Notes: generated from the letters alone by a model not told the origin. Shown: positions 1-6,539, counted from the stretch's first letter. The stretch is 11,960 bases of DNA from an uncultured Oscillospiraceae bacterium (GCA_900762005.1 CAAFEV010000056.1:1-11960), one strand, 5' to 3'. Numbers and translations are program-made.

Positions 1-63
1 GCCGGCATCACCCCCGTCCCCGCACCCGCCGCAGCCGGCATCACCCCCGTCCCCGCACCCGCC
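1..63 (+). repeat. 33-bp tandem repeat encoding an 11-aa Pro-rich unit
   Basis: Bases 1-30 are repeated identically at 34-63, giving a period of 33 bp (11 codons). The unit keeps the reading frame and encodes PASPPSPHPP plus one variable residue. The array probably extends left of the window, so its copy number is unknown. Confidence 0.9.
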
Positions 64-265
64 TCCGCGACCGTCGCCGCAGCCCGGTCCCGAGCAGGGG
101 CTGTTCGGGCTGTCGAATGCGCTCCCGTTTCTGCAGCGGCTGCTGCCGAATACAGACAGCGGCGATCTGCTGTTAATGCTCATTTTGCTGCTCCTGCTCT
201 CCGAGGGCACGGAGGATGCGACCACGGCAGCCATGACGATTGCGATTTTCCTGTTTTTACAATAA
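2..265 (+). CDS. C-terminal fragment of proline-rich protein with leucine-rich tail
   Basis: This is the 3' end of a gene whose start lies left of the window. The reading frame opens at base 2 and stops with TAA at 263-265, leaving 87 visible residues. Residues 1-31 are Pro/Ser/His-rich and include two copies of an 11-residue unit (PASPPSPHPPQ and PASPPSPHPPP). A short amphipathic stretch follows (LFGLSNALPFLQRLL, about 33-48), then a hydrophobic segment at about 55-66 (LLLMLILLLLL), an acidic break (SEGTED) and a second hydrophobic stretch at about 74-86. I know of small clostridial proteins of unknown function with this Leu-rich/acidic/Leu-rich ending, but I cannot name a family. The tail may be a membrane hairpin. 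No function is assigned. The frame is supported by the in-frame repeat and the coherent hydrophobic tail. Confidence 0.75.
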   Translation, partial: PASPPSPHPPQPASPPSPHPPPRPSPQPGPEQGLFGLSNALPFLQRLLPNTDSGDLLLMLILLLLLSEGTEDATTAAMTIAIFLFLQ

Positions 266-268
266 CGC

Positions 269-429
269 GGGTGTCTCAAAAAGAGTCTGCTTTATCCGAA
301 GCCAATGGATTTTGCGGCGGAAACCGTGTGAAACGGCAGCGCGTCGGAGCCTCCTTTGCGTTCAATAAAACCCGCCCGCAGGCGTGTTTTTCGGGGTGTA
401 TCAAAATGCGTTGCATTTTGATACACCCC
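269..429. repeat. Possible interspersed element with imperfect terminal inverted repeats
   Basis: This segment fills most of the gap between two convergent genes. Its left end, gggtgtctcaaaa (269-281), is an imperfect inverted match, one mismatch over 13 bases, to its right end ttttgatacaccc (416-428). A third related copy, ggggtgtatcaaaa at 393-406, makes the right part a perfect hairpin. No transposase and no clear target-site duplication are visible. The layout suits a MITE-like or repeated intergenic element, but only a search for other genomic copies could show this. It could instead be ordinary terminator sequence. Confidence 0.4.
367..391. terminator. Bidirectional intrinsic terminator-like hairpin
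   Basis: Bases 367-371 (aaaac) pair with 386-390 (gtttt), and 373-376 (cgcc) with 381-384 (ggcg), around the loop cgca with one C/T mismatch. The plus strand ends in a T5 run (387-391); the minus strand reads out into TTTTATTG. The hairpin could therefore end both the leftmost gene (stop at 265) and the lipoprotein operon (stop at 447). Confidence 0.6.
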
Positions 430-430
430 G
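392..430. terminator. 18-bp perfect hairpin, probable terminator component
   Basis: Bases 392-409 and 413-430 are perfectly complementary over 18 bp with a 3-base loop (gtt). On the plus strand the hairpin is followed by a T-rich but interrupted stretch (ttgttgctttatttt, 431-445). On the minus strand the run after the stem is gaaaaacac, which is not U-rich. It lies just beyond the lipoprotein stop codon, so it may protect the 3' end of that mRNA or assist termination. It may also be one end of the surrounding repeat-like element. Confidence 0.6.
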
Positions 431-446
431 TTGTTGCTTTATTTTG

Positions 447-1742
447 TTATTCCGGCAGCTCCATTGCCGGGGGCATTTCCGCTCCCGCCTCAATCAGCGG
501 CAGATACCAGTTCTCGTAATAGTAGGGCTGATCCTCCTTGCCGACATCGTCCCAAATCGTACCCCACGGGCGCAGAACGAACATAGCGGTGAACTCGGAA
601 TTTCCGTCAACGAGTGTGATATCCGAAACGAGGGTGTCAGGCCGGGTTTTATCATTATCGGCACCGATTTCCCATCCGCCGGCCGGAACGCGCACCCAGA
701 AAAATGCGCCGCTCTCGGAGACCAGATAGCCGTTTGGATTGTAGGTGTCGGGCGCGGCATAGCGCAGTGTCAGCCTGCCGAGCGGGTCGTTTTCGGGAAG
801 GTCCTCGTCCCAGAACACTATTTCGGTGCTGCCGTCCTCGGAGAGTGTAATGCGGGCACACATATCCCACCACATATCGTTATAATCGGCGTAATCGCCG
901 GTGCAGTCGGAAATCGCCCACCAGCCGTACCAATCCCTGTTCCAGAACGCAAGCGCGTCCGCGTCGGGGATTGCCGTATCGGGGAGGACAGGCTCTACGG
1001 GGTCGGAAGCATTGTAAGCGTCAAAAACAGCATCCAGCTCCTCCTGCGTGGGCAGCTCGCCCTCCTGCCGCAAAAACGTGATTGTGATGTTGTCATCCGT
1101 TATGGCAATGCCGTCCTGCGTCAGCGCATACGGTATCGTTTTGCCGGAGCCGTTGCTCATTTTCAGTTCGCCGTCCTGCCAGACGATTTCCGCATTGTTC
1201 TCCGTGTTGCGGTAAATACCACTGTGGTCTGGATAGAGCACAAGGCAGAGATGATCTGCGTCGTTACGTGTAATAACCGTTTTGCCGTCCACACGCATCT
1301 CAGAGAAGAGATAATAGCCGACCTCGGGCGGAACCAGGCGGGCTTGCAGCTCCTCCGTCGTCGGTGCCTCCTGCTTGGAACGAAGCAGCTTCAGCTCGGC
1401 ATCCGCACCCTTCAAAAAGAGGGTGGAGCCGACAAAGGAGCAGGCATAGCTGACCTCACTGCCGTCCACAGTGAGCCTTTTCCCCGCACGCTTGCAGGTG
1501 ACGACGCTTTCGCCGAGAAAGAGCGTAGCGGTGCCGTCCTCATGCAGGACGACGCACGGCTCCTTGTCGGCATCAAAGGTCAGTGCCTGCCCGCCGGCGG
1601 TACCGCTGACGAAGGTATAGTATGCGCTGCTCGGTTCGGGGCTGTGTACGCTTGCGCTCCGGCAGATTCCGCAGCCGGTGAGTGTCAGCAGCATGCTGCA
1701 CATCAGCAGCAGTGCAAGGCAGCGGTTGCATTGTTTTTTCAT
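447..1742 (-). CDS. Lipoprotein with duplicated domain, function unknown
   Basis: A 431-residue exported lipoprotein. The N-terminus has basic residues, a hydrophobic core and the lipobox LTGC (21-24), so Cys24 should be the lipidated first residue of the mature protein outside the membrane. The body contains two homologous units, about 41-121 and 143-225. Each starts with YYxF, has a C(L/V)VL strand followed by D-x-x-G, a later DG turn and a final LR, and is followed by a similar linker (EAPTTEEL; ELPTQEEL). This suggests an internal duplication of a small beta domain. A third, Trp/Tyr-rich region starts near 265 (FWNRDWYGWW) and ends with an aromatic YYYENWYLP tail. I do not recognise a named family. 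The ribosome site AAAGGAGA lies just upstream of the ATG. It follows the TPM gene by 65 bp on the same strand and is probably the last gene of that operon. Confidence 0.88.
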   Translation of the reverse strand: MKKQCNRCLALLLMCSMLLTLTGCGICRSASVHSPEPSSAYYTFVSGTAGGQALTFDADKEPCVVLHEDGTATLFLGESVVTCKRAGKRLTVDGSEVSYACSFVGSTLFLKGADAELKLLRSKQEAPTTEELQARLVPPEVGYYLFSEMRVDGKTVITRNDADHLCLVLYPDHSGIYRNTENNAEIVWQDGELKMSNGSGKTIPYALTQDGIAITDDNITITFLRQEGELPTQEELDAVFDAYNASDPVEPVLPDTAIPDADALAFWNRDWYGWWAISDCTGDYADYNDMWWDMCARITLSEDGSTEIVFWDEDLPENDPLGRLTLRYAAPDTYNPNGYLVSESGAFFWVRVPAGGWEIGADNDKTRPDTLVSDITLVDGNSEFTAMFVLRPWGTIWDDVGKEDQPYYYENWYLPLIEAGAEMPPAMELPE

Positions 1743-1807
1743 GGGCGTCTCCTTTCTGTGTTGCGGAAAAGGGGCTGTTCCTGATGTTCGGCAAAACGCT
1801 TGTTTTC

Positions 1808-2581
1808 TTACAGACTGCCGCCTCTGCCGCCGTGACTGCTGCCGGAGGAGGAGGTGTGGCTGCCGTTGCCGGAGGAATTGTTTTTCGGCTTCGGTGTGCG
1901 GGTGATGTTGCGGTAAAGGAACAAATCGCGGTTGACGGTCAGCTGCATCGAGCCGCTGCGCACATAGTCCGTTGCGGCAGGCTGCGAGCGCACGCTCTTG
2001 AGCTGACCCTTGTAGAGATTCATCGGAATTAAAAACGCAAGAACAACGCCTGCAAGCAGCGCGAAAATCACCGTGCCGGCGGAAATTTTGCCGTAGCTGC
2101 CGACCAACGCATCGCAGGTGTCGGCGTAGGCGTCAAAGGCCTCGGCATAGCGTCCTGCACGCAGCAGGTCGAGGGTTGCGCTCTCCAGCTCGTCAAAGGC
2201 ATCGCCGTCAAAAATGTCCTCGCCCTTGGCAAAGGTAGAGAAGTGGTACTTGCCGTTTTCGCCGTCATTCGGCGCGAAGAGGAACAGAATGCCGCCGTCG
2301 CCCATGCCGTATCCGTTTAAATCGAAAACATCATCGGCGTAAGCCCGCGCGTCCGCCCCGTCTAACGAAAAGACGGTCACGACAACCACGTCAAAGTCCA
2401 GCCGTTCGCTGATTTCGTCGAGCTTTTGCGTCAGCGCGGTATACTCCCCGTCTGTCAGCAGCCCGGCGTCGTCCCACACACGCGGCGGATGCGCCTCGTC
2501 CGTCCCGGCAGCCGCACAGGGCAGCACCAGAAAAGCGCACAGGGTCAAAAGCAAAAGCAGGGAAAAAATACGGTTTTTCAT
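1808..2581 (-). CDS. TPM-domain membrane protein (YdjH-like)
   Basis: A 257-residue protein. I start it at the ATG ending at 2581, which has GGAGG 8 nt upstream and begins a clear signal sequence. An upstream in-frame start would lie inside the preceding gene. Residues 1-25 form a signal peptide ending AAAG. Residues about 34-160 match the TPM fold: VWDDAGLLT, a VVVVTV core strand, then GDGGILFLFA. One transmembrane helix follows at about 165-187. The remaining tail has a basic stretch (TPKPKNN) and ends Ser/Gly/His-rich (SSSGSSHGGRGGSL), as low-complexity tails often do in TPM proteins. The TPM domain would lie outside the membrane and the tail inside. Its biochemical activity is uncertain: some members were described as phosphatases and others act in membrane or photosystem maintenance. 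It lies 14 bp after the zinc-ribbon gene and beside an SPFH gene, the same set of families as B. subtilis ydjGHI. Confidence 0.9.
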   Translation of the reverse strand: MKNRIFSLLLLLTLCAFLVLPCAAAGTDEAHPPRVWDDAGLLTDGEYTALTQKLDEISERLDFDVVVVTVFSLDGADARAYADDVFDLNGYGMGDGGILFLFAPNDGENGKYHFSTFAKGEDIFDGDAFDELESATLDLLRAGRYAEAFDAYADTCDALVGSYGKISAGTVIFALLAGVVLAFLIPMNLYKGQLKSVRSQPAATDYVRSGSMQLTVNRDLFLYRNITRTPKPKNNSSGNGSHTSSSGSSHGGRGGSL

Positions 2582-2586
2582 CGTTA

Positions 2587-2595
2587 CTCCCTCCC
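2587..2595 (-). promoter_or_regulatory. Shine-Dalgarno site fixing the TPM start
   Basis: On the minus strand this reads GGGAGGGAG, with GGAGG 8 nt before the ATG. It abuts the upstream gene's stop codon (2596-2598), so translation of the two genes is probably coupled. Confidence 0.75.
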
Positions 2596-3693
2596 TTATA
2601 GTACGCCCAGTGCGGTAATCAGCCACAGCACGAGGAAGGCTGCTGCGGATAAAATCCCCGCCCAGACGGCGAACCATTTCCAATACTTGCCCTTATCCAT
2701 CGGCAAATCGCCGACAAGCTTACCGGTCTGTCCGTTCATGGCAAAGAGGAAGTGCTTGCCCTGCCATGTGGTGCTCAAAAGCCAGACCGGGTAGAGGGCG
2801 TACTGTGTTTTCGAATCGGAAAGGCGCACATTGCTCTGCTCGGGCACCACCGTGGCATAGCCGACGGCAGTCGCGGCAAAAGCATCTCGCGTGCTGCTCG
2901 TAATGCGGTCGCTGGCGCGGGTTCTGCTCTGCTCGGCGGTGACGTCATAGCGGTCTGCCAGATAGCCCGACAGATACGCCGTCTGAAAGTCCGTCGCCTT
3001 GGAAAAATCGAACGGCTCCAAGGATTCCATCAAATCGTCCGCCATCTTGCTCGACCCGTCCACCGGAACATGGTTAAAGCCGATGGAGCCTGCGCGTAGC
3101 AGGGCGAAATGGCTCGTCTCGGTGTAATTGTATTTTGAATCGCTCCAGAAGCGGGTGCGCGTGGCGTGGTAGCGGATGTTAGCGTCGGCATCGGCGTCAA
3201 AGAGCCAGAACGGGACATAGACGCCCTTCACCTCATCGAGGTGATTTTCCTCGGTAAACAGGCTCGGCAGCAGCTTTTTCCCGGAAAAGTGCTTTTTCAG
3301 GGCAGCCTTTGCCGCGGCCTTGTCGAGCTGAAACGGAATGACGTAATCCGGCATCAGGTCGCCGGACAGCCGCCCGGTCAGAATCACGGGACTGCCGCAG
3401 AACGGGCAGCTTGTGGCAGCGGTTGTCGCTTCGGTGACCAGCTCGCCGCCGCAGGACTGACAGGTGAAAACGCCCATACCGGCGGCGTCGGCATCCTGCC
3501 ACTGCTTTTTCTCGGCGGTGTCCCAGTGCAGCTCCTCCTGCGGTGCCTCCTGCTTGAGCGTTTCGTCAAACTCCTTCAGAGCTTCCGGGTCGAAGGTCGC
3601 GTCGCAGTAGGGACACTGCATCTGCTGCAGCTCGCTGCTGAATTCAATTTTACCGCCGCAGCAGGGACATTTGTAGGCAAGAACGGTTGCCAT
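2596..3693 (-). CDS. Membrane-anchored double zinc-ribbon protein (YdjG-like)
   Basis: A 365-residue protein with two N-terminal zinc ribbons. The first uses Cys9/Cys12 and Cys27/Cys30 (CPCC and CPYC knuckles); the second uses Cys78/Cys81 and Cys96/Cys99 (CQSC and CPFC). Between them is a Glu/Gln-rich linker. A long domain follows (about 105-330) with the signatures MPDYVIPF, GVYVPFWLFD, YPVWLL and NGQTGKLVGDLP. One transmembrane helix lies near the C-terminus (about 338-362), so most of the protein should face the cytoplasm as a tail-anchored protein. NCBI-style naming for such proteins is TFIIB-type zinc ribbon-containing protein. The ribosome site AGAGGG is 9 nt before the ATG. It sits between the SPFH and TPM genes, matching the YdjI and YdjH families of the B. 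subtilis pspA operon. A scaffold or partner role at the membrane is inference. Confidence 0.9.
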   Translation of the reverse strand: MATVLAYKCPCCGGKIEFSSELQQMQCPYCDATFDPEALKEFDETLKQEAPQEELHWDTAEKKQWQDADAAGMGVFTCQSCGGELVTEATTAATSCPFCGSPVILTGRLSGDLMPDYVIPFQLDKAAAKAALKKHFSGKKLLPSLFTEENHLDEVKGVYVPFWLFDADADANIRYHATRTRFWSDSKYNYTETSHFALLRAGSIGFNHVPVDGSSKMADDLMESLEPFDFSKATDFQTAYLSGYLADRYDVTAEQSRTRASDRITSSTRDAFAATAVGYATVVPEQSNVRLSDSKTQYALYPVWLLSTTWQGKHFLFAMNGQTGKLVGDLPMDKGKYWKWFAVWAGILSAAAFLVLWLITALGVL

Positions 3694-3719
3694 GTATATT
3701 TACCCTCTTTCCTTTTACA

Positions 3720-3753
3720 CAGATGCCTGCTCTGTACGCAAAGCAGGCATCTG
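3720..3753. other. 12-bp perfect intercistronic hairpin
   Basis: Bases 3720-3731 (cagatgcctgct) pair perfectly with 3742-3753 (agcaggcatctg) around a 10-base loop. The hairpin sits between the SPFH stop (3761) and the zinc-ribbon gene. It is not followed by a U-run on the minus strand, so it is a poor intrinsic terminator. It could be a partial attenuator or an mRNA-stabilising structure giving the SPFH message a different level from the downstream genes. Confidence 0.7.
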
Positions 3754-3760
3754 GACTGAT

Positions 3761-5062
3761 TTATTGTGCGTCGTTCGCGTCAAAGGGGTCGCCGCATTCC
3801 GGGCAGAATTTCGGCGGGTGCTTTGGATCTGCCGGCTCCCAGCCGCACTTGTCGCAACGGTAAAGCGGCTCGGCAGCGGGCTTCGGCTTGCCGCATTCCA
3901 TGCAGAACTTGCCCTTGTTGACCGCGCCGCAGGCGCACTTCCAGCCGTTTTCGGGCTTCGGCTTGCCACAGTTTTCACAGAATTTCGCCGTGTTTTGCGT
4001 GCCGCAGGCACAGGTCCATGTGCTTGCGGGTGCCGGTGCGGGCTGCTTCGGCTGCTGCTGCCCCATGGCAAACAGGCCCTGCGCGTTGACGCCGCCCGCC
4101 TGCTGCGCCATGCCCATGCCCATAAAGCCCATCATCGCGCCGTTTTCGTTGGCGGCTGCCGCCTTCATCGCCTCGGACTGTGCGCCGACCAGCGTTGCCG
4201 CCGCCATCGTCGGGTCGCGCAGGATTGCCGCACGCTGGGCGGACTTAATCATCTCCGCGTCCTCCTCGGGCAGGGAGATGGGGTTCATCGCAATGGATAC
4301 GACTTGAATGCCGCGCAGCTCGCCCCACTTTTTGCTCAGGGAGGTGTTCATCGCGTCACTGAGCTCCTCAGCGTGCGCGGGCAGGGCACTCGGGCGCACC
4401 TCTAATTCGGAAATTTTCGCAAACGCGGGCTGCAGCGCGCTGACGAACTCGGTTTTCAGCTGTCCGTCCAGCTCCTCGCGGCGGTACTCGTCGCTGACGT
4501 TGCCGCAGACGTTCGTATAGAACAGCAGCGGGTCGGCGATTTTGTAGGAGTATACGCCGTTGCAGCGCACGGATACATCGATGTCCAGATTGATATTACG
4601 GTCTACCACGCGGAAGGGAATGGGCGTTGCCGTGCCGAATTTATTCTCGACAATTTCCTTCGTGTTGAAATAGTAAACGCGCTGATCCTTGCCGGTGTCG
4701 CCGCCGTAGGTGAACCGCTTGCCGATGGTTTTAAAGGTGTCTAAAATTCCCTTGCCGAGCTTGCCGGTAAAGATGCTCGGCTCGGTGGAGGTGTCATATG
4801 TAAACTGACCCGGTTCCGCGCAGACCTCGACAATCTTGCCCTGCTCGACAATCATCATGCACTGACCGTCGGCAACGGCGATGCCGGAGCCGTTGGAAAT
4901 AATATTATCGCTGCCCTTGGTGTTGGAGCTGCGCCCGGAGACGCGCTTTTCGCCCTTGACCATCAGCGTGTCGCTGCTCAATGCCTCGCAATAGAAGAAC
5001 TCCTTCCACTGATCGGCTAAGGTTCCGCCGAGTGCACCGAGTCCTGCTTTGATTAAACCCAT
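3761..5062 (-). CDS. SPFH/Band-7 protein with three C-terminal zinc ribbons (YdjI-like)
   Basis: A 433-residue cytoplasmic or membrane-associated scaffold-type protein. The N-terminal region (MGLIKAGLGALGGTLADQWKE) resembles the start of the virion-core-like SPFH group that includes B. subtilis YdjI. The SPFH domain spans about 25-265, with recognisable segments at DTLMVKGEKR, VADGQCMMIVEQGKIVEVCAEPG, RDNINLD-like DRNINLDIDVSVRCNGVYSYKI and GIQVVSIAMNPIS. An Ala/Met/Gly-rich and Gln/Pro-rich linker (about 285-347) leads to three zinc ribbons: Cys351/353/362/365, Cys376/378/387/390 and Cys403/406/420/423. There is no obvious transmembrane helix. SPFH proteins oligomerise on membranes and organise microdomains; the zinc ribbons may bind the neighbouring zinc-ribbon protein (inference). 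The ribosome site AAAGGAG lies 7 nt before the ATG. It is the first gene of the minus operon, read from a sigma-A-like promoter at 5105-5133. Confidence 0.93.
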   Translation of the reverse strand: MGLIKAGLGALGGTLADQWKEFFYCEALSSDTLMVKGEKRVSGRSSNTKGSDNIISNGSGIAVADGQCMMIVEQGKIVEVCAEPGQFTYDTSTEPSIFTGKLGKGILDTFKTIGKRFTYGGDTGKDQRVYYFNTKEIVENKFGTATPIPFRVVDRNINLDIDVSVRCNGVYSYKIADPLLFYTNVCGNVSDEYRREELDGQLKTEFVSALQPAFAKISELEVRPSALPAHAEELSDAMNTSLSKKWGELRGIQVVSIAMNPISLPEEDAEMIKSAQRAAILRDPTMAAATLVGAQSEAMKAAAANENGAMMGFMGMGMAQQAGGVNAQGLFAMGQQQPKQPAPAPASTWTCACGTQNTAKFCENCGKPKPENGWKCACGAVNKGKFCMECGKPKPAAEPLYRCDKCGWEPADPKHPPKFCPECGDPFDANDAQ

Positions 5063-5104
5063 GGGAATGCTCCTTTCGTATGCGGTTGCCCGCCTGTTTG
5101 TTTC

Positions 5105-5133
5105 AGTATATCACACAACGGCCGGATTGTACA
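5105..5133 (-). promoter_or_regulatory. Sigma-A-type promoter for the SPFH operon
   Basis: On the minus strand, -35 TGTACA (5128-5133) and -10 TATACT (5105-5110) are separated by 17 bp. The matches are 4/6 and 5/6 to consensus. Transcription would start about 35 bases before the SPFH start codon, leaving room for its ribosome site. Confidence 0.6.
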
Positions 5134-5177
5134 GGCATCCGCATCGACATTTTTCTAAAAAAAGCGGAAAACTTGCA

Positions 5178-5206
5178 TTGCGCCTTTGCGGAAGATATGC
5201 TATACT
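5178..5206 (+). promoter_or_regulatory. Sigma-A-type promoter for the aminopeptidase operon
   Basis: -35 TTGCGC (5178-5183), a 17-bp spacer and -10 TATACT (5201-5206), the -10 preceded by an extended TG (5198-5199). The weak -35 is offset by the extended -10. A start about 7 bases downstream would give a leader of roughly 40 bases before the ATG at 5253. It diverges from the SPFH promoter; the two -10 boxes are about 90 bp apart. Confidence 0.65.
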
Positions 5207-5252
5207 CTATTATAACTTTAATAGAAATTCGGCACGGAACCGGAGGGTGCAG

Positions 5253-6521
5253 ATGAACGAGCTGACACAGGAGCTTTTCTCCTTTTTGAAGCAGGGGTGC
5301 TCGCCGTATCATACGGTTGCCCATGCGGCAAAATTTTTATCCGAACGGGGCTTTTCCGCCCTGCCGCAGCGCGGTGCGTTTTCGCTTGCGCGCGGCGGAC
5401 GGTATTATTATGAAAACGGAACCTTTCTGGCTGCCCTCACCGTCGGGCAGACGGCGGACACCTTCCGTGTTGCCGCGGCGCATACCGACTGGCCCTGCCT
5501 GCGCGTTATGCCGCAGCCGGAGTCGGTTTCCGGCGGCTGCTGCCGCCTGCGCGTTGAGCCTTACGGCGGCGCGATTCTGAACACATGGTATGACCGTCCG
5601 CTGTCTCTGGCGGGTGCGGTGCTGCTGCGCACGCGGGAGCCACTGCAGCCGGAGCGCCGTCTCGTCTCGTGGGACGAGCCGCTGCTGACCGTCCCGAATG
5701 TAGCAATTCACCTCAACCGCGAGGTCAACAAGGGCGTTGAAGCAAAGCCGAACGTGGATTTGCTGCCGCTGTGCCGCACGGTCAGCGACGGCTGGAGCAA
5801 GGACGGCTATCTGCTCGGCAGACTTGCCGAACGTCTCGCGGTAAAGCCGGAGGATATCCTCTCGTTTGAGCTTTATGTCTATTGCGCCGAGCAGCCGGAG
5901 ACGGTCGGCTTCGAGAGGGATTTTCTCTCCTCGCCGCGGCTGGATAATCTGACCTCCGTCCATGCCGTTCTGCACGGGCTGACCTCTGCCGGCGGCAGGG
6001 CGGTCAATCTGGCGGTCTTGTACGACAACGAGGAAATCGGCAGCAACACCCTGCGCGGCGCAGACAGCACGGTGCTCTCTGCACTGCTGGAGAAAATCGG
6101 GCTTGCCCTCGGCATGGACCGTGCCGCCCTGCTCGATGCCTGCTTGAACGGACTGCTGCTCTCGTGCGACGTGGCGCACGCCGTGCATCCGAACCATCCC
6201 GAGCTTGCCGACGCGGGCTGTGCGCCCGTGATGAACGGGGGCGTCGCGCTCAAGCGCAGCCCGCGCTACTCCACCACCGCCGAGACGGATGCCGTGGTAC
6301 GCGCCCTGTGCAAGGCGCACGGTATCCCGCTGCAAACCTATATGAACCGCGCCGATTTACCCGGCGGCAGCACCGTCGGCTCCATGGCGTCGGCACTTCT
6401 GGCAATGCCGGCTGCCGACATCGGCGTTCCGATTCTGGCAATGCATTCCGCACGCGAAACCATGGGCGTGCGCGATCAAGCCGCAATCTGCCACCTCTGC
6501 GAGGCGTTCTTTGATGCGTAA
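5253..6521 (+). CDS. M18 family metalloaminopeptidase
   Basis: A 422-residue cytosolic zinc aminopeptidase that removes N-terminal residues from peptides. M18 enzymes typically form large tetrahedral dodecamers and often prefer acidic residues. I chose the ATG at 5253 because GGAGGG (5242-5247) lies 5 nt upstream and the family's usual start follows (MNELTQELFSFLKQG...). Family signatures appear in order: HTDWP with His77 and Asp79; GGAILNTWYDRPLSLAG (105-121); the Asn/His block PNVAIHLNREVNKG; RLDN with Asp231; DNEEIGS with Glu260 and Glu261; CDVAHAVHPN with Asp306; and the C-terminal LAMHSARE with His398. All expected metal ligands and the catalytic Glu are present, and the length is normal for the family, so it should be active. 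It is the first gene of the plus operon. Residue numbers are by my count; roles are from M18 family knowledge. ApeB-type naming would fit, but the exact subgroup is not determined. Confidence 0.95.
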   Translation: MNELTQELFSFLKQGCSPYHTVAHAAKFLSERGFSALPQRGAFSLARGGRYYYENGTFLAALTVGQTADTFRVAAAHTDWPCLRVMPQPESVSGGCCRLRVEPYGGAILNTWYDRPLSLAGAVLLRTREPLQPERRLVSWDEPLLTVPNVAIHLNREVNKGVEAKPNVDLLPLCRTVSDGWSKDGYLLGRLAERLAVKPEDILSFELYVYCAEQPETVGFERDFLSSPRLDNLTSVHAVLHGLTSAGGRAVNLAVLYDNEEIGSNTLRGADSTVLSALLEKIGLALGMDRAALLDACLNGLLLSCDVAHAVHPNHPELADAGCAPVMNGGVALKRSPRYSTTAETDAVVRALCKAHGIPLQTYMNRADLPGGSTVGSMASALLAMPAADIGVPILAMHSARETMGVRDQAAICHLCEAFFDA

Positions 6522-6539
6522 AATAGGGGGAAACTGCAA

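Noticed and set aside
1..63. CRISPR-like repeat at the left edge
   Set aside because: The two identical units are separated by only 3 bases with no spacer, and they encode an in-frame Pro-rich repeat.
271..519. 82-codon plus-strand frame across the 266-446 gap
   Set aside because: It has no ribosome site, crosses two hairpins and runs into the antisense of the lipoprotein gene. It is better explained as noncoding or repeat DNA.
384..1784. Long plus-strand open frame (466 codons) opposite the lipoprotein gene
   Set aside because: It is antisense to a gene with a lipobox, a good ribosome site and an internal domain repeat. Its own product shows no domain and no ribosome site.
1743..1807. Terminator between the TPM and lipoprotein genes
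   Set aside because: Only a 5-bp A/T-rich stem without a U-run is visible; readthrough is more likely.
2582..2683. 34-residue N-terminal extension of the TPM protein
   Set aside because: It overlaps the preceding gene, hides the signal peptide and ignores the strong GGAGG before the ATG at 2581.
5079..5105. SigW-like promoter (TGAAAC, 17 bp, CATA, minus strand) before the SPFH gene, attractive because the B. subtilis pspA operon is SigW-controlled
   Set aside because: The -10 is CATA rather than CGTA, the spacing is one base long, and transcription would start inside the ribosome site. The sigma-A-like promoter just upstream fits better.
5337..6335. 332-codon minus-strand open frame opposite the aminopeptidase
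   Set aside because: The plus strand carries all M18 motifs. The antisense product is Arg/Gln/Ala-rich with no recognisable domain, as expected for a GC-rich shadow frame.
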